From positions 14,301,407 to 14,365,406 of the forward strand of contig NC_085869.1 of NCBI RefSeq assembly GCF_034702125.1: a DNA stretch of 64,000 bases, given 5' to 3'. Of this stretch, positions 39,339 through 52,600 are shown piece by piece. Both the position numbers and the translations under genes were made by a program. Under the pieces are notes generated by a model. The model did no database searches, was not told the DNA's origin, and saw only the letters and a list, made by a program, of their open reading frames with translations. The stretch's first letter is position 1. Every line of letters begins with the position of its first letter. The DNA is from Engraulis encrasicolus (lineage: Eukaryota; Chordata; Actinopteri; Clupeiformes; Engraulidae).

Positions 39339-39871
39339 CATGTGCAATAGCAATATTCACTATTCACACTCGGGTGCAAATAGCAATATTTACTAATCAC
39401 ACCCGGGTGCAAATAGCAACAAAGACTATTTACATTCAGGTCCAAAATGCAATATTCACTATCCACACCCGGGTGCAAATAGCAATATTCACTATTCATA
39501 CCCGGGTTCAAATATCAACAAAGACTACAGTATTTTTACCCGGGTGCAATTAGCAATATTCACTATTCACATCCGGGTGTAAATAGCAATATTCACTATT
39601 TACAGCCGAGTGCAAATAGAAACAGAGACCATTTAAAAGCGGATGCAAATAGCAATGTTCACTTTTTACACCCGAGTGCATATAGCAACAAAGAGTATTT
39701 ACACCTAGGTGCAAATAGCAATATTCACTATTTACACCAAATAGCAACAAAGACTACATCCGGGGGCAAATTGCAATATTCACTATTCACGTCCGGGTGC
39801 AAATAGCAATATTCACTTTTCACACCCGGGTGCAAATAACAACAAAGACTATTTACACCCGGGTGCAAATA
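39339..39871 (+). repeat. 33-bp minisatellite, right part (about 17 units)
   Basis: Continues the array after the MITE with the same two unit types, partly alternating; a few units are shortened (near 39736 and 39757). Confidence 0.93.
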
Positions 39872-41220
39872 GCGGTAACACTTTACTTTACGGATCGCTA
39901 ATAAGTTGTTATTTCATAGTAATTTCACAGTAATTTCAGTGGCCAGTGCCAGTGGCTTTCAATTGCCAAACATCTTGTAGGGGCCCCATTCTACGATATT
40001 TCGTGGGCCCAACGCCTCTGACACATCTTCCGCCCCCCCTGTCCCAATACCAGTGCTCCGCCCCTGCATCAAGCCAATGTTCCCATGTATAGTACAGGGA
40101 CCTCCGCAGGGACCATGCCCTCTGTGAGACTTACACGGAGGGGCGCTGTGCATCATGATGCGGCAGGAGAAAGGGATCGAGAAAATCTGACTGTTAAAGG
40201 CAAAATGAGCAATTATACGAAAAAAAGGCATGACAATACATCAGATCAAATAATCCAAAGTAATTAAAGTGCGTTATTCACACTGATTTGCTTGAAGGAA
40301 TAAGTTACGTATTGCATTTTAAAGCACGCGTTCTATTCTATAGTGGGATACGCCATAACAATATGAATCCCGAGCTCTGCTGTAATACTAGTCCATCAAT
40401 TACTCACACTCGCAAGTGGGATACATTTTAAAAGTACTGTAACCTTTGTTCAATTAGGCTACTTACTATCAACCCAATATTCCCATGTATAATAGCCTAC
40501 AGGCAACTCCACAGAGACCTTGCTCTCAGCGAGGCAGCTTGGACTAGATTTTGTAGGTTTTAAAAGAAACTGGGGCTTCGTCAGGGACAATGAATCACAT
40601 TTCTGAATTCAGTCACCGGAGGATTGGATGGCTGATTTATGTAATTTCTTCCCAGCAATTAACGTTACAGAGCAATACTTGCTAGTAAAACCCAATTTGT
40701 AATCCATTTTAAGTGCTCTGAGCTATGCTGGCCTTCTTAATTAATAACACATCCATTTAGGGTTTTTTTTTTTTTTAATTTTAACCAATTTTAGGTAGTT
40801 TTGGAGGGGGTGATACTGGATGACAGCAGTGATTAGTCTGATAAGAGCATGCTGGATATGCTGGGTTGGCAATGCAAGACTTTGTGGTTCCACACAGCAA
40901 TCTTATCGGCTAATAAAACATCTGCCGCAGTGCTCATTACCTGAGTTACTTGTTGCTGCTTCTTTTTTTTTTTACTACAATCCCTTCTATAAGTCTCCAA
41001 CCCAGCACAGCAGGCAGGACCAAGGCCAGAGCTAGCCAAGTATATGGCTGTCCCGCCAAGCTCTGTGGCAGTGAGACAGTTTCTTATGTCACACAGCCTT
41101 AGTTGTGGTCCATAACCTTCACCGCAGCTCAGGATTTAAGTTCAAAGTGCTTACTTATCATTTGTCCGGCCATGTCATAAGGTCTTTTTTTTTTTTTTTA
41201 CTACAGCTAGATCACCTGCC
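39872..41220. other. Intergenic with a diverged local duplication
   Basis: 40075-40145 and 40470-40545 share ttcccatgtata, tacagg..ac(c)tcc, cagggacc/cagagacc and gc.ctc..tgaga/gcgag blocks. Poly-T runs near 40763, 40965 and 41188. No exon supported. Confidence 0.4.
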
Positions 41221-41222
41221 AT

Positions 41223-41442
<220 letters not shown>

Positions 41443-41507
41443 TTTGTTATTGACATTGACATAACCTCTGTATAAATGTGTGCCACACTGCCATTGTGCT
41501 GCAATGT

Positions 41508-41870
41508 ATTCTTGCCAACAGGTTGTGCCTTTTGAATATGCTCCCACGGCTTCAGAGATATTGATTCATATTGTTTACCGCCTTAGATGCACACTGGGAC
41601 GAAATGGATCAAATAAATAGATCAAACAAATCAAGTACAAATGCAGACTCCGGTCTGACACTCATTTCCAGGTGGCATAATACCAACACTGGTATAAACA
41701 ATCACCTTTGTGGTGGTTGCAGAACATTGCTGAAGCCAGTAAACTGTGTTCTGGACAGCTTTCATTTGCAACTCTTTCACTTTTAAAATCACTTCACTTT
41801 TAAAATCGAGCCGTTGGAATTATCCTACTTCGCAGGTTCTACAGGATTAGGATGTCTTTTAAAGCACCTA
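41508..41870. repeat. Segmental duplication block A, distal part
   Basis: Runs collinear with 59205-59520, with high identity by eye (for example gccttttgaatatgctcccacgg, here split by one extra base upstream). It lies downstream of the 3' end of the GIMAP-fusion gene in both copies. Confidence 0.8.
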
Positions 41871-42110
41871 CACTGGTGTGTCTTAATCCATATCGGATCT
41901 CTGATGTATTTTGGACTGATCATTGTGTCTGAGTATGACTTAGAGGCCAGTGGTTTAGGCCACACATCATAACATACCTGTGCAGTAGCACAAAACACTC
42001 TCTGCTTCCCAGCAATGGTTAGAGTGGCTCAGGATCAGAATAGAGAATGTGCCTATCACTCAAGAAAGAGAACACACATTTTAAGTTGTTGACTTGTGCT
42101 ACTGCTTAAC

Positions 42111-42116
42111 TTTATT
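42111..42116 (-). terminator. Candidate polyadenylation signal of the B-box/FN3/GIMAP gene
   Basis: AATAAA on the minus strand in a block (42050-42175) conserved with 60545-60700, where the same signal is kept (60615-60620). It would give a 4.4-kb 3' UTR because of later insertions; nearer weak signals are possible. Confidence 0.4.
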
Positions 42117-42424
42117 GAGTTTTGTAAAACAAACAAAACAAGAGCGGAAAAACATTGACTGATTGCCACGACAGTACTATACACAGATTACACAGGAAGC
42201 TCTCTGAAAGGGATGTTTGGGTGCTAACTATTTCCAAAAAACATAAAACCACAGATGTCCAAAATAAATCACGGTAGAATTAAATGTGTACCTCTATCGG
42301 TGCTCCACAGGGTCAACATACATGGCCGGTCACCCAAGCATCCCTTCCAGACAGCTTCCTCTTGCGTCCACAGTTAATCCTGTTGAATGTGAAAGAAACC
42401 CCACTGGGAAACTCCAACTCCCAT

Positions 42425-42692
42425 TGTCATTGTGACACAGCACACAAGTGAACACTGCACACAACGAAATTGCATTCATGCCTCACCCGTGCAAGGGGGC
42501 AGCCCTCAGTGGCGCCCCATGGGGAGCAGTGCGGTGGGACGGTACCATGCTCAGGGTACCTCAGTCATGGAGGAGGATGGGGGAGAGCACTGGTTGATTA
42601 GTCTCCACCCACCAACCTGGCGGGTCAGGAGTCGAACCGGCAACCTCTGGGATGCAAGTCTGACGCCCTAACCGCTCACCCATGACTGCCCT
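42425..42692 (-). mobile_element. tRNA-derived SINE, minus strand, second type
   Basis: Reversed: gggcagtcatgggtgagcgg, B-box GGTTCGACTCC, and a tail cacaatgacaatgggagttgg. Its body differs from the V-SINE type elsewhere. Confidence 0.7.
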
Positions 42693-43149
42693 CATCCTTG
42701 CAGACATTATTGGGTACTGTGACTCTTGATACATCATGAAGACTTGATGTCTTGGTTAAAGATGTACCAGCAACACATGCATTAACAATTTATCCTTTTT
42801 TGAACTCTGACAAGTCACCCCAGGGGTGTCACTAGCTTTGACAGACAGGGGTGGCTTAGCCCTAGAGGTAAGATATTGCGTGCGCTTAGCGCGCGCCAGA
42901 ATTTTTTCAGCGCACCTGAGGCTTTGTCTATCAATTAATTATTTTAAGAGCATCATACATTGGGGAAACACTTCCCACCATTTCAATTATATTTAAAAAT
43001 AGCTTTCATTATTTAATTGCTCGGTTATGCTACTTCACCAGCTAAACTACACCAGCTAAAATGGGTCAGATAAATTACAAAGAATAAACAATGGTAGGTG
43101 CTGCGGCATGCATTGCTGCGTAAAAGGCAGAGGGCAAGTAGTTCGCAAC

Positions 43150-43480
43150 TCATCACCATGGAAACATTCTAGTACAGAAGACTCTGTTCTCTAACCACTA
43201 GACTCACCAACATCTCCATAAACCAGGCCATCAGGATAGTGAACTCCCCTACCCCTCTTTCACCTTTCCCATCTCCCCTCCACTCACAACATGAGCCCCT
43301 CCACCGCCCTTGTCTGCCACATTACTTGCACTATACCTTTATGCACCATTCACCTCTATGTCTCCCTGCAGATCTTTTTGCTTACTCTCGTCCACAGTCA
43401 CAGTCCACAGTTAAGTGTTCTGCCTCACCCTTCATAGAATTCAAAAACAAAAACATGGTTGGACCTTTGAGTTTATTTTA
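43150..43480 (+). mobile_element. LINE 3' fragment (L2-like)
   Basis: 43190-43245 translates to LTNISINQAIRIVNS, the ORF2 C-terminal pattern of fish L2 elements, followed by a C-rich 3' UTR. Confidence 0.5.
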
Positions 43481-43512
43481 TATCTGATCATATCCATGTA
43501 GACTAATGTTTG

Positions 43513-44935
43513 TACTTAAGTCCTTAAAGTGGAAATGAAGCACTGACAACTATTATCATTTTTTGGCGGCTTATTTATTTTCATAAACGAATGGATGTTC
43601 GTTGGACTGCACTTTTAAGTAGTTTTGCTGAAAAATGACATGTTATTACCGAGTTTCGCCACAAGGGCGCAGCCATGTTCGCCGCCTACATAACGCGAAT
43701 GGTAGACGTTGGTGGCTAATGTAACCTTCCATTCACTTAATGTTAGCGTGTGCTAACTCCAGCGCTAACTGACTCTAAACGTGTAAAATTGAAGAAGGAC
43801 GAGGGGTTCCTTTTACATTGTCCCTGAGTCTTCTATGTTATAGACCTACTATCAGATGAAAGAGAAATGCCAAGTGTCATTATCACTTTGTGTCAAAAAG
43901 CCTTTGCTACGAGCATGGTGGGATAGCTGCAGCCATCCACCCATTGCATCCACCATAGGACAGGAGTCAGGACTGTGGGGCTGCTCGCTCTCATAGGTTT
44001 GTAGTGACAAACCGTCACCATTAACGTCTTTTTCCTGCATTGTTGGACGCTAATCTGAAAGCCCATGTTGTTAAGTTGGCTATGTGGTCCAATTCAGTAA
44101 TAGAAAATAACTTGCAAAATTGGCGGAAGTTTGGAAAGCTTTTTGAAGGGAAGGGACGCAGCCTGTGTGTGTGTGGCTATCCCATCCCCTCTCTCGTCTC
44201 GCTCTCGGAGTTGGAGGAGCTTTGGGGATTTGAAGTTGATGCCACAGGAAATGAGTACACACATTAAACTATCATGTCCTAAATTAAGTTATGGCATGCT
44301 TATTAAAGTAGCGGCATCTATTGTATTAAACTATTTTGTTGTAAAAGCCGCGAATGCATCCTCAAACTGGCTGGATTGGATTTGACTGGATAACACCGAT
44401 AATCAAGTAAAATAATGAAGTAAAATTAATTCAGGTGCTTGGAAAATGTTGGCGAAATCATCGGAAGATGAAGGTAGGGAACTGCGACATTGCACGATTA
44501 TGAAAGTGATCATGTTGGCGCATGTCAAAATTTGTTAGCGACTTGTCACCTTAGCAAAAAAGTTGCTTGTTTACCTGTGGTTCATGTGATGGGATGTCTT
44601 GTCTACCTTCATGCCTCATATTTGTTCTGTCCCACCCAAACACGTATTCTTGCTTCATTTGGGTTAAGCAAATAAGCTCATAATCAGCCACGCAAGGCCC
44701 AAATGTTTAATTCACTACTATCATAACAGCATTAGAATAAGACACTACCATTCGTGTGACGTCACCCGCTGTTGGCTGGAAACGTTACCAGAAACGTTAC
44801 GTGTTTGTGCTTTATTTTTTTTATTAACGGCTTAAATTTCAGACTTCAAAAAAAAAAACTATTTGCTGGCTTGTCTTACTGGTGTTATAGACCCCTATAT
44901 TAGGTCACTGCTTCATTTTGTCTTTAAGTACATGA
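43513..44935. mobile_element. 1.4-kb element with short inverted ends
   Basis: gtacttaagtccttaaagtgg..atgaagcactgac at the left is answered by gtcactgcttcattttgtctttaagtac at the right. No transposase recognised; a frame at 44040-44267 has no known domain. Confidence 0.45.
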
Positions 44936-45344
44936 CTGTTAAATGAAATTATGTTCTAATAATTAAGTTCATATTTTGTTGGCATAGGCCAATTTCCACA
45001 TCACTATGTAAAGTTGGCCAGAATAAGGGCAAGGCATTCTCTGGAAAAATGCCTGAGTTGAGTTTGGGATACATTGCACGTGGGTCATCACTTGCCAGTT
45101 GGGTTGCACTGTGTTGGGACATGATTGCTAATGCATATGGATGACTAACGACAGGCCTGAGTCACCCATAATGTTGTTTGCATTGCAATACATGTATTTT
45201 GAGTAAAATTGTTCTTTTACCCTGCCAATAGAACCTTCACAATCTGCTCTTACTGGTGCAATGTACAATTAATGAAGACTGGCCACCATGGTGGTCCTCC
45301 AATTTATCCATGAAACTAATTTGACAGGTGTTTTAGTTTAAATG

Positions 45345-45358
45345 CCCCCCCCCCCCCC
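45345..45358. repeat. Poly-C tract
   Basis: About 14 C in the putative 3' UTR. Confidence 0.9.
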
Positions 45359-46515
45359 GTACCTTATATACGTACAGTCCAGTCAAAATAGCACTTGCAC
45401 TCCAAAAACGACAACATAAACAAAACTGTTGATGTGGCAAAACAGGAATATTTTATACAGAAGCAGCTCACGAGATAGCAATGTAAATATACAGCAATCA
45501 ATGTCACAAATTGTACCACATTACAGTCATATTACAGTGGAACATCAAGTGCTAATTCTGTTGAAAATTAATTACATTTCCATGAACAAATTAAACCAGG
45601 TAATGAACAAGGGCTTTGTTACACAAATGTACAGTTGTTTGAAAGATTTAAGTGTAATTGTATTATTTTTCATGGATAGAAACATGCCCACACCCTGTAA
45701 AAAACAGCTATACTAAGGACAGACATCATCATTTCCATTGAGTAAATATTCGAAAAACACCTCATGGAATTGAATAATACCAGCATGACATGGAACATAT
45801 TGAATTGGTTCTACAGGACTGCAAATAGTGAGTTTAAAACAATATTTACAATTATTTTCTGATTGCTAAAAATGTGTCCCACATACTTGTCACTATTGTC
45901 AGATATTAGCTAAAAGACAATAAAAATCAGGTATGTACAAGGTCATTGTCATTACTGAGGACCCCTTTTCAAACCTTTAGCTCTACTGCATACTTTACCA
46001 TCCCTGAATCTCCTGTAAGTTTGTTAATTTGTTTGGACACTGGCACTGTCCCAACCATAACCTGTGAACACCATCAGTTGTGTATACAGTAATAGTATTA
46101 GATTAATGTTAATATTAATACATACTTTTTGAGAAGAGGTATGAAGAAACTAAGAAACAAGAGTGAAAGGAAAATGGCTAATGTGGACAAACTATGCATA
46201 TTATGTAAAAAAGAAAAAAAAATGTAGTTTTACGTGTTTTTCACATTTTAAGAATATGCTTACAATAGGCCCCTATCTACAATTATGTTGAATTATTGAA
46301 ATAACTTTTCACTTTGAAACATATTTTTTTCACTTCTAACTGTGTCTGACGGTGTGGACAAAACCAAGTTAAAGTCTATTTTATGAAAAATGTAAAATGA
46401 CCTTCGTCTATGTTAATATATTTCTATATTTTGGATTTTTTTTCTTTCTTTCGAAATTAAAACCTATTTTTGCCACATTCTCAAGAATCAGTGATTAGCC
46501 TTTAGGTTATGGTCA

Positions 46516-47501
46516 TCAGTCCATTTGCTGGTACTGTCTAAAGTGTCCTCTAAAAAGTGACAATACGCTTGGCCGGAGGTCATTTAACTTTTTCAACGCT
46601 TTCTCAATTGCCTGAAAAGGATTATTTGCTGTAGCTGATGCAATTTGAATAGTTTCACGGATTTTTTCTTTTGGAATGGCTGGTAAATATACAAGTCCAA
46701 GGAGCATTACCACTGCTGTGACAACATTTTTATTTATCATGATTCTCCGCTCCACTATTTTCTTAGCCCTCTTTCTGATGTCACTCTCAGTTAGTTGATG
46801 CTGCTGATTTTGTTCAGTCTGTCGAATTTTCTGCATTTCATCCTGAATGGCCAGCTCCACTAGCACCATAATCTCATTGGTGTAATAGTCTGCACCATCT
46901 GCACGATTGTACTCAACCATCTGTTCTATGGTGTTTAGTAGATTTGCTACCTGTGTTTTCTTGCTTTTGTCCCCTCCTTCCTGAGTCCAATGTTTGTTGT
47001 CTATGACATGATAGTTATCATGACATTTCTCTACAAGGTCATGTAGTGTGGTTCCCCTTCTCTGAGTGCCCTGTTCCTCACTGACAAACTCTTGAATAGT
47101 CTTCTCCCCCAAATCTTCACCATGTGTGAAGAGAAGTACTCCATGTTTAAATGCATCATCTGAAAATATATTTCTTATCTTGTCCATAGTTTGATGTTCA
47201 TGCTCTGTATGTCTTCCTACTCTTAACACTATAACAAATGCATGAGGACCTGGTGCACTATGAAAAATGCATTTTACTATCTCTGGAATTAGAGAGTCCT
47301 CTGCAATACCAGAGTCAAAGAATCCAGGAGTGTCAATCACTGTGTACTTTCTCCCATTAATTATCTTGGAATGTGATAAACACTGGTGTGTTACTCCATG
47401 CTGACTACTATCCACTGTGAAGACTTCTTCTTCCAGGATGCTGTTTCCAACACTGCTTTTGCCATCGCCTGTCTTCCCCAAAAGGACAATCCTCCTCTCA
47501 C
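46516..47501 (-). CDS. Exon 10: AIG1/GIMAP GTPase domain and C-terminus
   Basis: 986 nt after acceptor ttgttgtctctgttcttag, phase 1. Carries G1 GKTGDGKSS, G3 DTPGFFD, the AIG1-specific box PGPHAFVIVLRVGRHTEHE, G4-like LFTHGEDL and G5-like YHVIDNK. After the GTPase come a charged helix (QDEMQKIRQTEQNQQ, KRAKKIVERR) and a hydrophobic stretch NVVTAVVMLLGLVYLPAI, a likely membrane anchor. The frame runs open upstream of the acceptor to 47556, but that part translates the pyrimidine tract. Confidence 0.9.
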
Positions 47502-49563
47502 CTAAGAACAGAGACAACAAAACAGAATAAATTGGAATGGCACTCAGAAGGTCCAAGACCTAAGGCACCTCAATTTCACAAGTACTGTAGGTCTTATCCA
47601 ATAATAGTGAATAATCATCCAAATAATCCAGAAGAGTCCCAATAATACATTCTAAAGAAGGTAACTGCCTGACCTAGAATGGCTATTGTGAGGACTGCCA
47701 CTGTCTTTGACTATTTGGTCTGGCATAATTGCTTTGCAAACCCATTTCTTCAAGAGCGGTCCAGAAGAAGGGCGTAATTTGCGTTCATAAAATGCCTTTT
47801 TTTACATTGGGTCCTTGATTTCACAGTATAACATAACCTCTATTCTACTCACCACTGTATGTTGTGTGTGTTTTGTGGAGCTCTGGCCATGAAACGACTT
47901 CTTATGGGCAATTTTTTTTATATAACCAAACCGAATATCTTCGGCAGAGCTCTAAATGACACATACATTACATGATGTTACAATGTGGAATTTAGGGCCC
48001 AATGTAAAAAACAAAAAAAGTTCTCTCCTTTAAACTACAATCATGGAAATGCAAATGAATTGGTTCCAAATCCTGGGAAGATTTTAAATGTTCTATATTC
48101 TGACTAGTTTACTGAGAGATTAAGTTTTATGCAGTGTCACAGATACTGTAGGCTCGTATGTGTGGGTGAGGCTCTCTGACCCATCTGGAACATGTTATCC
48201 CAATCTATCCTTTTTTGTAATCCTTCCAATTAAAAATATCAGTCATCATCATAGTGACAATGGAATTGAAAGAGTGCATTATAAATATATCTCACTCGTG
48301 TGGAAAGTGGTGGTTGCCATCTTGCTCTTTTTTCCACCTTGGAGCTCACAGCGGACAGTGACCTCGTACTGAGTGTCTGACTGCAGGTCTTGAAGAGTTA
48401 TGCTGCAGGACTCTGTAGAGGTTCTCATTTGTCCATCCTCTTCACTGGAGCAGCATATCAGGAATTTGTGTGGAATGTGTTGCAAGCCCTGCAGTTGGCT
48501 CCAACGAACTTCAGCCTTCCATCTGCCATCTGAACCATATGCAGTACCATTGTATATTGTATAATTATTGTATACATTTGCATCCCTTGGAACATTCCTT
48601 GGAGTCTCTTCATCTAGGGCATCTACAAGCAATCCATCTGGAACAAAATCACCTGCAGTGCACAAAAATGTGAATAGGCCGGCCACACTTGGGATAATTC
48701 ACAGATTGGATACACAATTAGTACTGAAATATATGAGGATAATGTGAGGGTAGCGGTTCTTACTGGTCAGATATAAAACTGCATTAAGGCAACTCAACAT
48801 AATCAAATGTTTCCTTTGAACAAATGAAGAGTTAATTTGCAAAAAGCTATATCTACATTTTCTACAATTTACATTTTTATTGGGCATTGCATTGCCAAAT
48901 GCATTTTATAAAGGTTGAAAAAGTAGACCTGTGTTCTCAAAATATCTGAATGGCAGGAATTCACACATAAGTGATAGGACCTCTGAACAGTCATTTTCAA
49001 TAATAAAAAGTCAAAAATGGTTGATACACCGTTTTGCAAATAAACTCTTCAAATGTACAGACTGTATGTAGATTGTCATTGTAATTTAGACATGGGTGGT
49101 TTAAAAGCATTTTGAGAAATTATCAAAGTCCTTTACTGTACTGACTCATATGTCTTAGTTTTTAATCTTCATTGCTTTAAATAATCTAAGTAATATTGGT
49201 CTGTCAGTGATGGAACAATGCACAACAGACAATAATGGGACATTAAACAGCTTACCCGTTTTTATACTTCCTAAGGTAGCCTCACTTTCCCCCCCATTGT
49301 CAAGCTCACAGCAGACACTGATTGTGTACTGAGTATCTGGCTGCAGGTCTGTAAGAGTTGTGGTGGGCAATGCTGCATACATGGTCCATGGTTCAGTCCC
49401 TTCACACCAGTAGGAGATCCGGAATCGGTGGGGAATCTGTTGCATCCCCTGTACGCTCCAGCTGAGATCAGCAGATGTTGGAGTCACTGAACCCACACAT
49501 ACCCTCTCAGGGACCGGAATATCTGAGGATCACACACACTTTATAAACATGGGCTGTTTTTTC

Positions 49564-49651
<88 letters not shown>

Positions 49652-52600
49652 TGCTCGTGTTTGTGTTCTTGTCATTGGCAATAGGATTTTAGAAACATGC
49701 TGGCATCATAGCAATAATCACCAGGACAAAGAAAGGAAGCCTCTCTCAACATGATGAGTGAGATGTTTCTGTTGGAGTTTGCTTACTTGTTTGGAAGGTT
49801 CTCGAAACAGCCTTGCTCTGCCTTCCATTAAGCACTGTGGAAACAGTGATGATGTATTCTCTCCCAATAACCAGCTCAGGATAGCTGTATTCGAGAAATG
49901 TACCGGAGACAGTGTCTACGCATTTTCCATCACTGTAGAGATTCAGCATGTATGAGAGATGACCAACTCCTGCTGGTTCGCTCCATGACACTGCTGCTGA
50001 TGGTAGATCGAGCCTCACGTTAAGATTCTCAGGAGGAGGAATATCTGACATTTAGAATAAAATGAAGAATATGAGTCCAAATGTTGTTTCACCCAAATGA
50101 AATTGAAGCTTGCTTTTAAATATATGTTAAAAGGGGCCATAAATAGGAAATGAAGGTGTCTGTCATCCGATCTACTTTTCCACCTGGGAAGTGAATTAAA
50201 AACAAATCGATGACGATAATGAAGATATTGCCATGAGCATGAGTCTAATTTTTATGAAGAACTTGTGATGTATGTTTTATAGTGCAATCAATGTAATGTA
50301 ATGTAATATACTTATAACTAGTAATGCAATCAGAGAGTGTAGACCTCTGCCAAGGAAGCTGTTTGATGTTGTAAGTCTTTCTGTCTTCTTTTTGTGGAGT
50401 TAGAAACTGGAATGTGAAAATTTGCCCTGACCTGCAATTAGATTTGTGGTCACTAGGGGCATCTAGATTTCTAGACTAGCAATGGTGAAGAATAATTTGT
50501 TAAAAATCCTGTTTCCGGTTTGTGATCCGGATCACCACCAAAATTTAAACCACTTGTTCCTTTGGTCATTTCCAACAACTTCACAAAGTTTAATCCAAAT
50601 CCGTTCATATGTTTTTGAGTTATCCTGCTGACAAACGGACAAACAGACAGACAGACAAACCAATGTTACCGAAAACATAACCTCCTTGGCGGAGGTAATA
50701 AAATAACAGCCATCTGCTATTTTATGATTAACACATTGACTCCCATGTCCCGTAAAAACAGGTTTTTACTACCCATGCGCTGACCCACTTCATAACTATA
50801 CACTTCAAGGCATAATGTGTGTGATTTTTTTTTAGCTCTGTGATTAGTCTAACAGACATACTGTAGATGGCAGTCAAAAGCTTGTGTCAGTGCTTTGCCA
50901 TTCTGCATTACAGTAATGCAATCACTTTATCCTCTCTGAACTCTATGTGGGGAAATAAGTGTGGAAAAACAAACCTGTGTGCTCAGTTGCAGACACACAT
51001 GGGCTCTGTCTACCCTCCTCTACAGTGGCAACAGTAAAGGTGTACTTCTCTCCTGGACTGAGCGACTGAATGGTAATGCCGAGCCCTGGCACTTCCATTC
51101 TCTCCTCCTTGCCTCCACCCATCCATGACACCCTGAATTTGGGGGGTTTAGTAAGTCCCTCAGGAGGTCCCCAGCACAAACTCAAGGAGTCTGGCTTCAC
51201 TGATATGAAGTCAATAGGCCCAGGAGAAGGGACATCTGGGAAAGACATTAGCATGGTTTTAATGACTGCTAAAATGCAATCATACATTACAAGCTATTCC
51301 AAACCATTGGTCATTTGTTTTTCATAATGCCCATGATAGCTTACCTGTTGTACGGTCAGACTGCCTCATTTGCTATGGACACACGAGGGAACAGCATTCA
51401 GTATGATTACATGCACAGCATAGTCAAGTCACAACTAAGCTGGGCCTGCCAAACTACATGTGTCACTGCACAAAGCTTGTCTTTCTCAAGGTAGTCTTTC
51501 CAGGCAAAATATGTACAACATTTCAAATTCTTCCCGACATGCACTTTACATCTCCCACAGAGAAATGGCTTGAAACATGAGCTAGCCACAACGATGTCCC
51601 AGAGAGACTTGCAGTCTTGATAGCCAAGCTAGGTCAGAACTGGAGTTCACATGTTGCGACAAGAGTTTGTTTATCTAATATGGGGTGCTGCAGGGATCAT
51701 CTCTGGGACCTTTTCTAATTCAACTTGTACATGCTACCCCTTAGGCAAATCTTGGAACAGCGTTTGATTAATTTGTAGGATTATGTATCGACAGTCTCTT
51801 TAGATAATACTATCCTTAATACCTTTTCTTCTTTCTATTTCCCAAGCACATTGTATTATGATATGCTGCACTTATTGTGACTTTCTGCCTTTCCTTCATT
51901 CCATGTTGTGCTAAGGTTGGTGTATGGCAATAAACCCTACCTGGTGGTCTTCCAGGTCAATTATATAATGTCCTCTATGCCCCTTCCCCACACACAGAAC
52001 ACATATAGCAATCTGGTCAGTGTTGCAGTACAGCTCCAGTTCTCGGTTGTGTTGTTGGCATAGCCTCTGCTCCAGGTCTCCAGTGGGCTCCACCAGCCTG
52101 TGTATGCCCAGTGCGGGGGTTGTGTAGTGAAGCTTAACATGATCCCCACAGAAGGAGGCCATGCAGGTCAGACAGGACTTAAATGCCTTCTTTGGGCAAG
52201 TTCCACAGAGAATTTCTCCAGGCATAACGTGAGGACTGTGAAAACACAATGGAAGCATCGATTTACTTGATCATGATCATGTAGCAAAATAGACATCAAT
52301 AGCAGATTTTGAGACAACCATCACATTTATACTAATGTTTGTTCAATTACAGTGCAATTTATAGAAATAGTAAACCATCAAAAATATACCCTGAATATGT
52401 ATCAAGAGGAGTAGAAGAATATTTTGATGAGGATGATTGAGTGCTCAGTGAATCCAGTTGGTCCACATAAACACTGACAAGACAATCACATTACAATAAA
52501 TGTGCATACAATAAACTTAATAAAGAAAACATTTAATGTGATTTATGTTATGTCCATGATGCATCACCATTCTTGGCAGATTTAGACAATCCATCCATCC

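Noticed and set aside
39230..39750. Repeat peptide frames over the minisatellite (NSEYCYLHPGV-like, 11-residue period)
   Set aside because: A 33-bp period keeps frames open by chance in several frames and on both strands; no start context, splice sites or domain.
47502..47556. N-terminal signal-like peptide of the GIMAP frame (MDLLSAIPIYSVLLSLFL)
   Set aside because: It translates a splice pyrimidine tract ending in cttag; the true exon starts at 47501. The equivalent stretch at 61913-61991 is rejected for the same reason.
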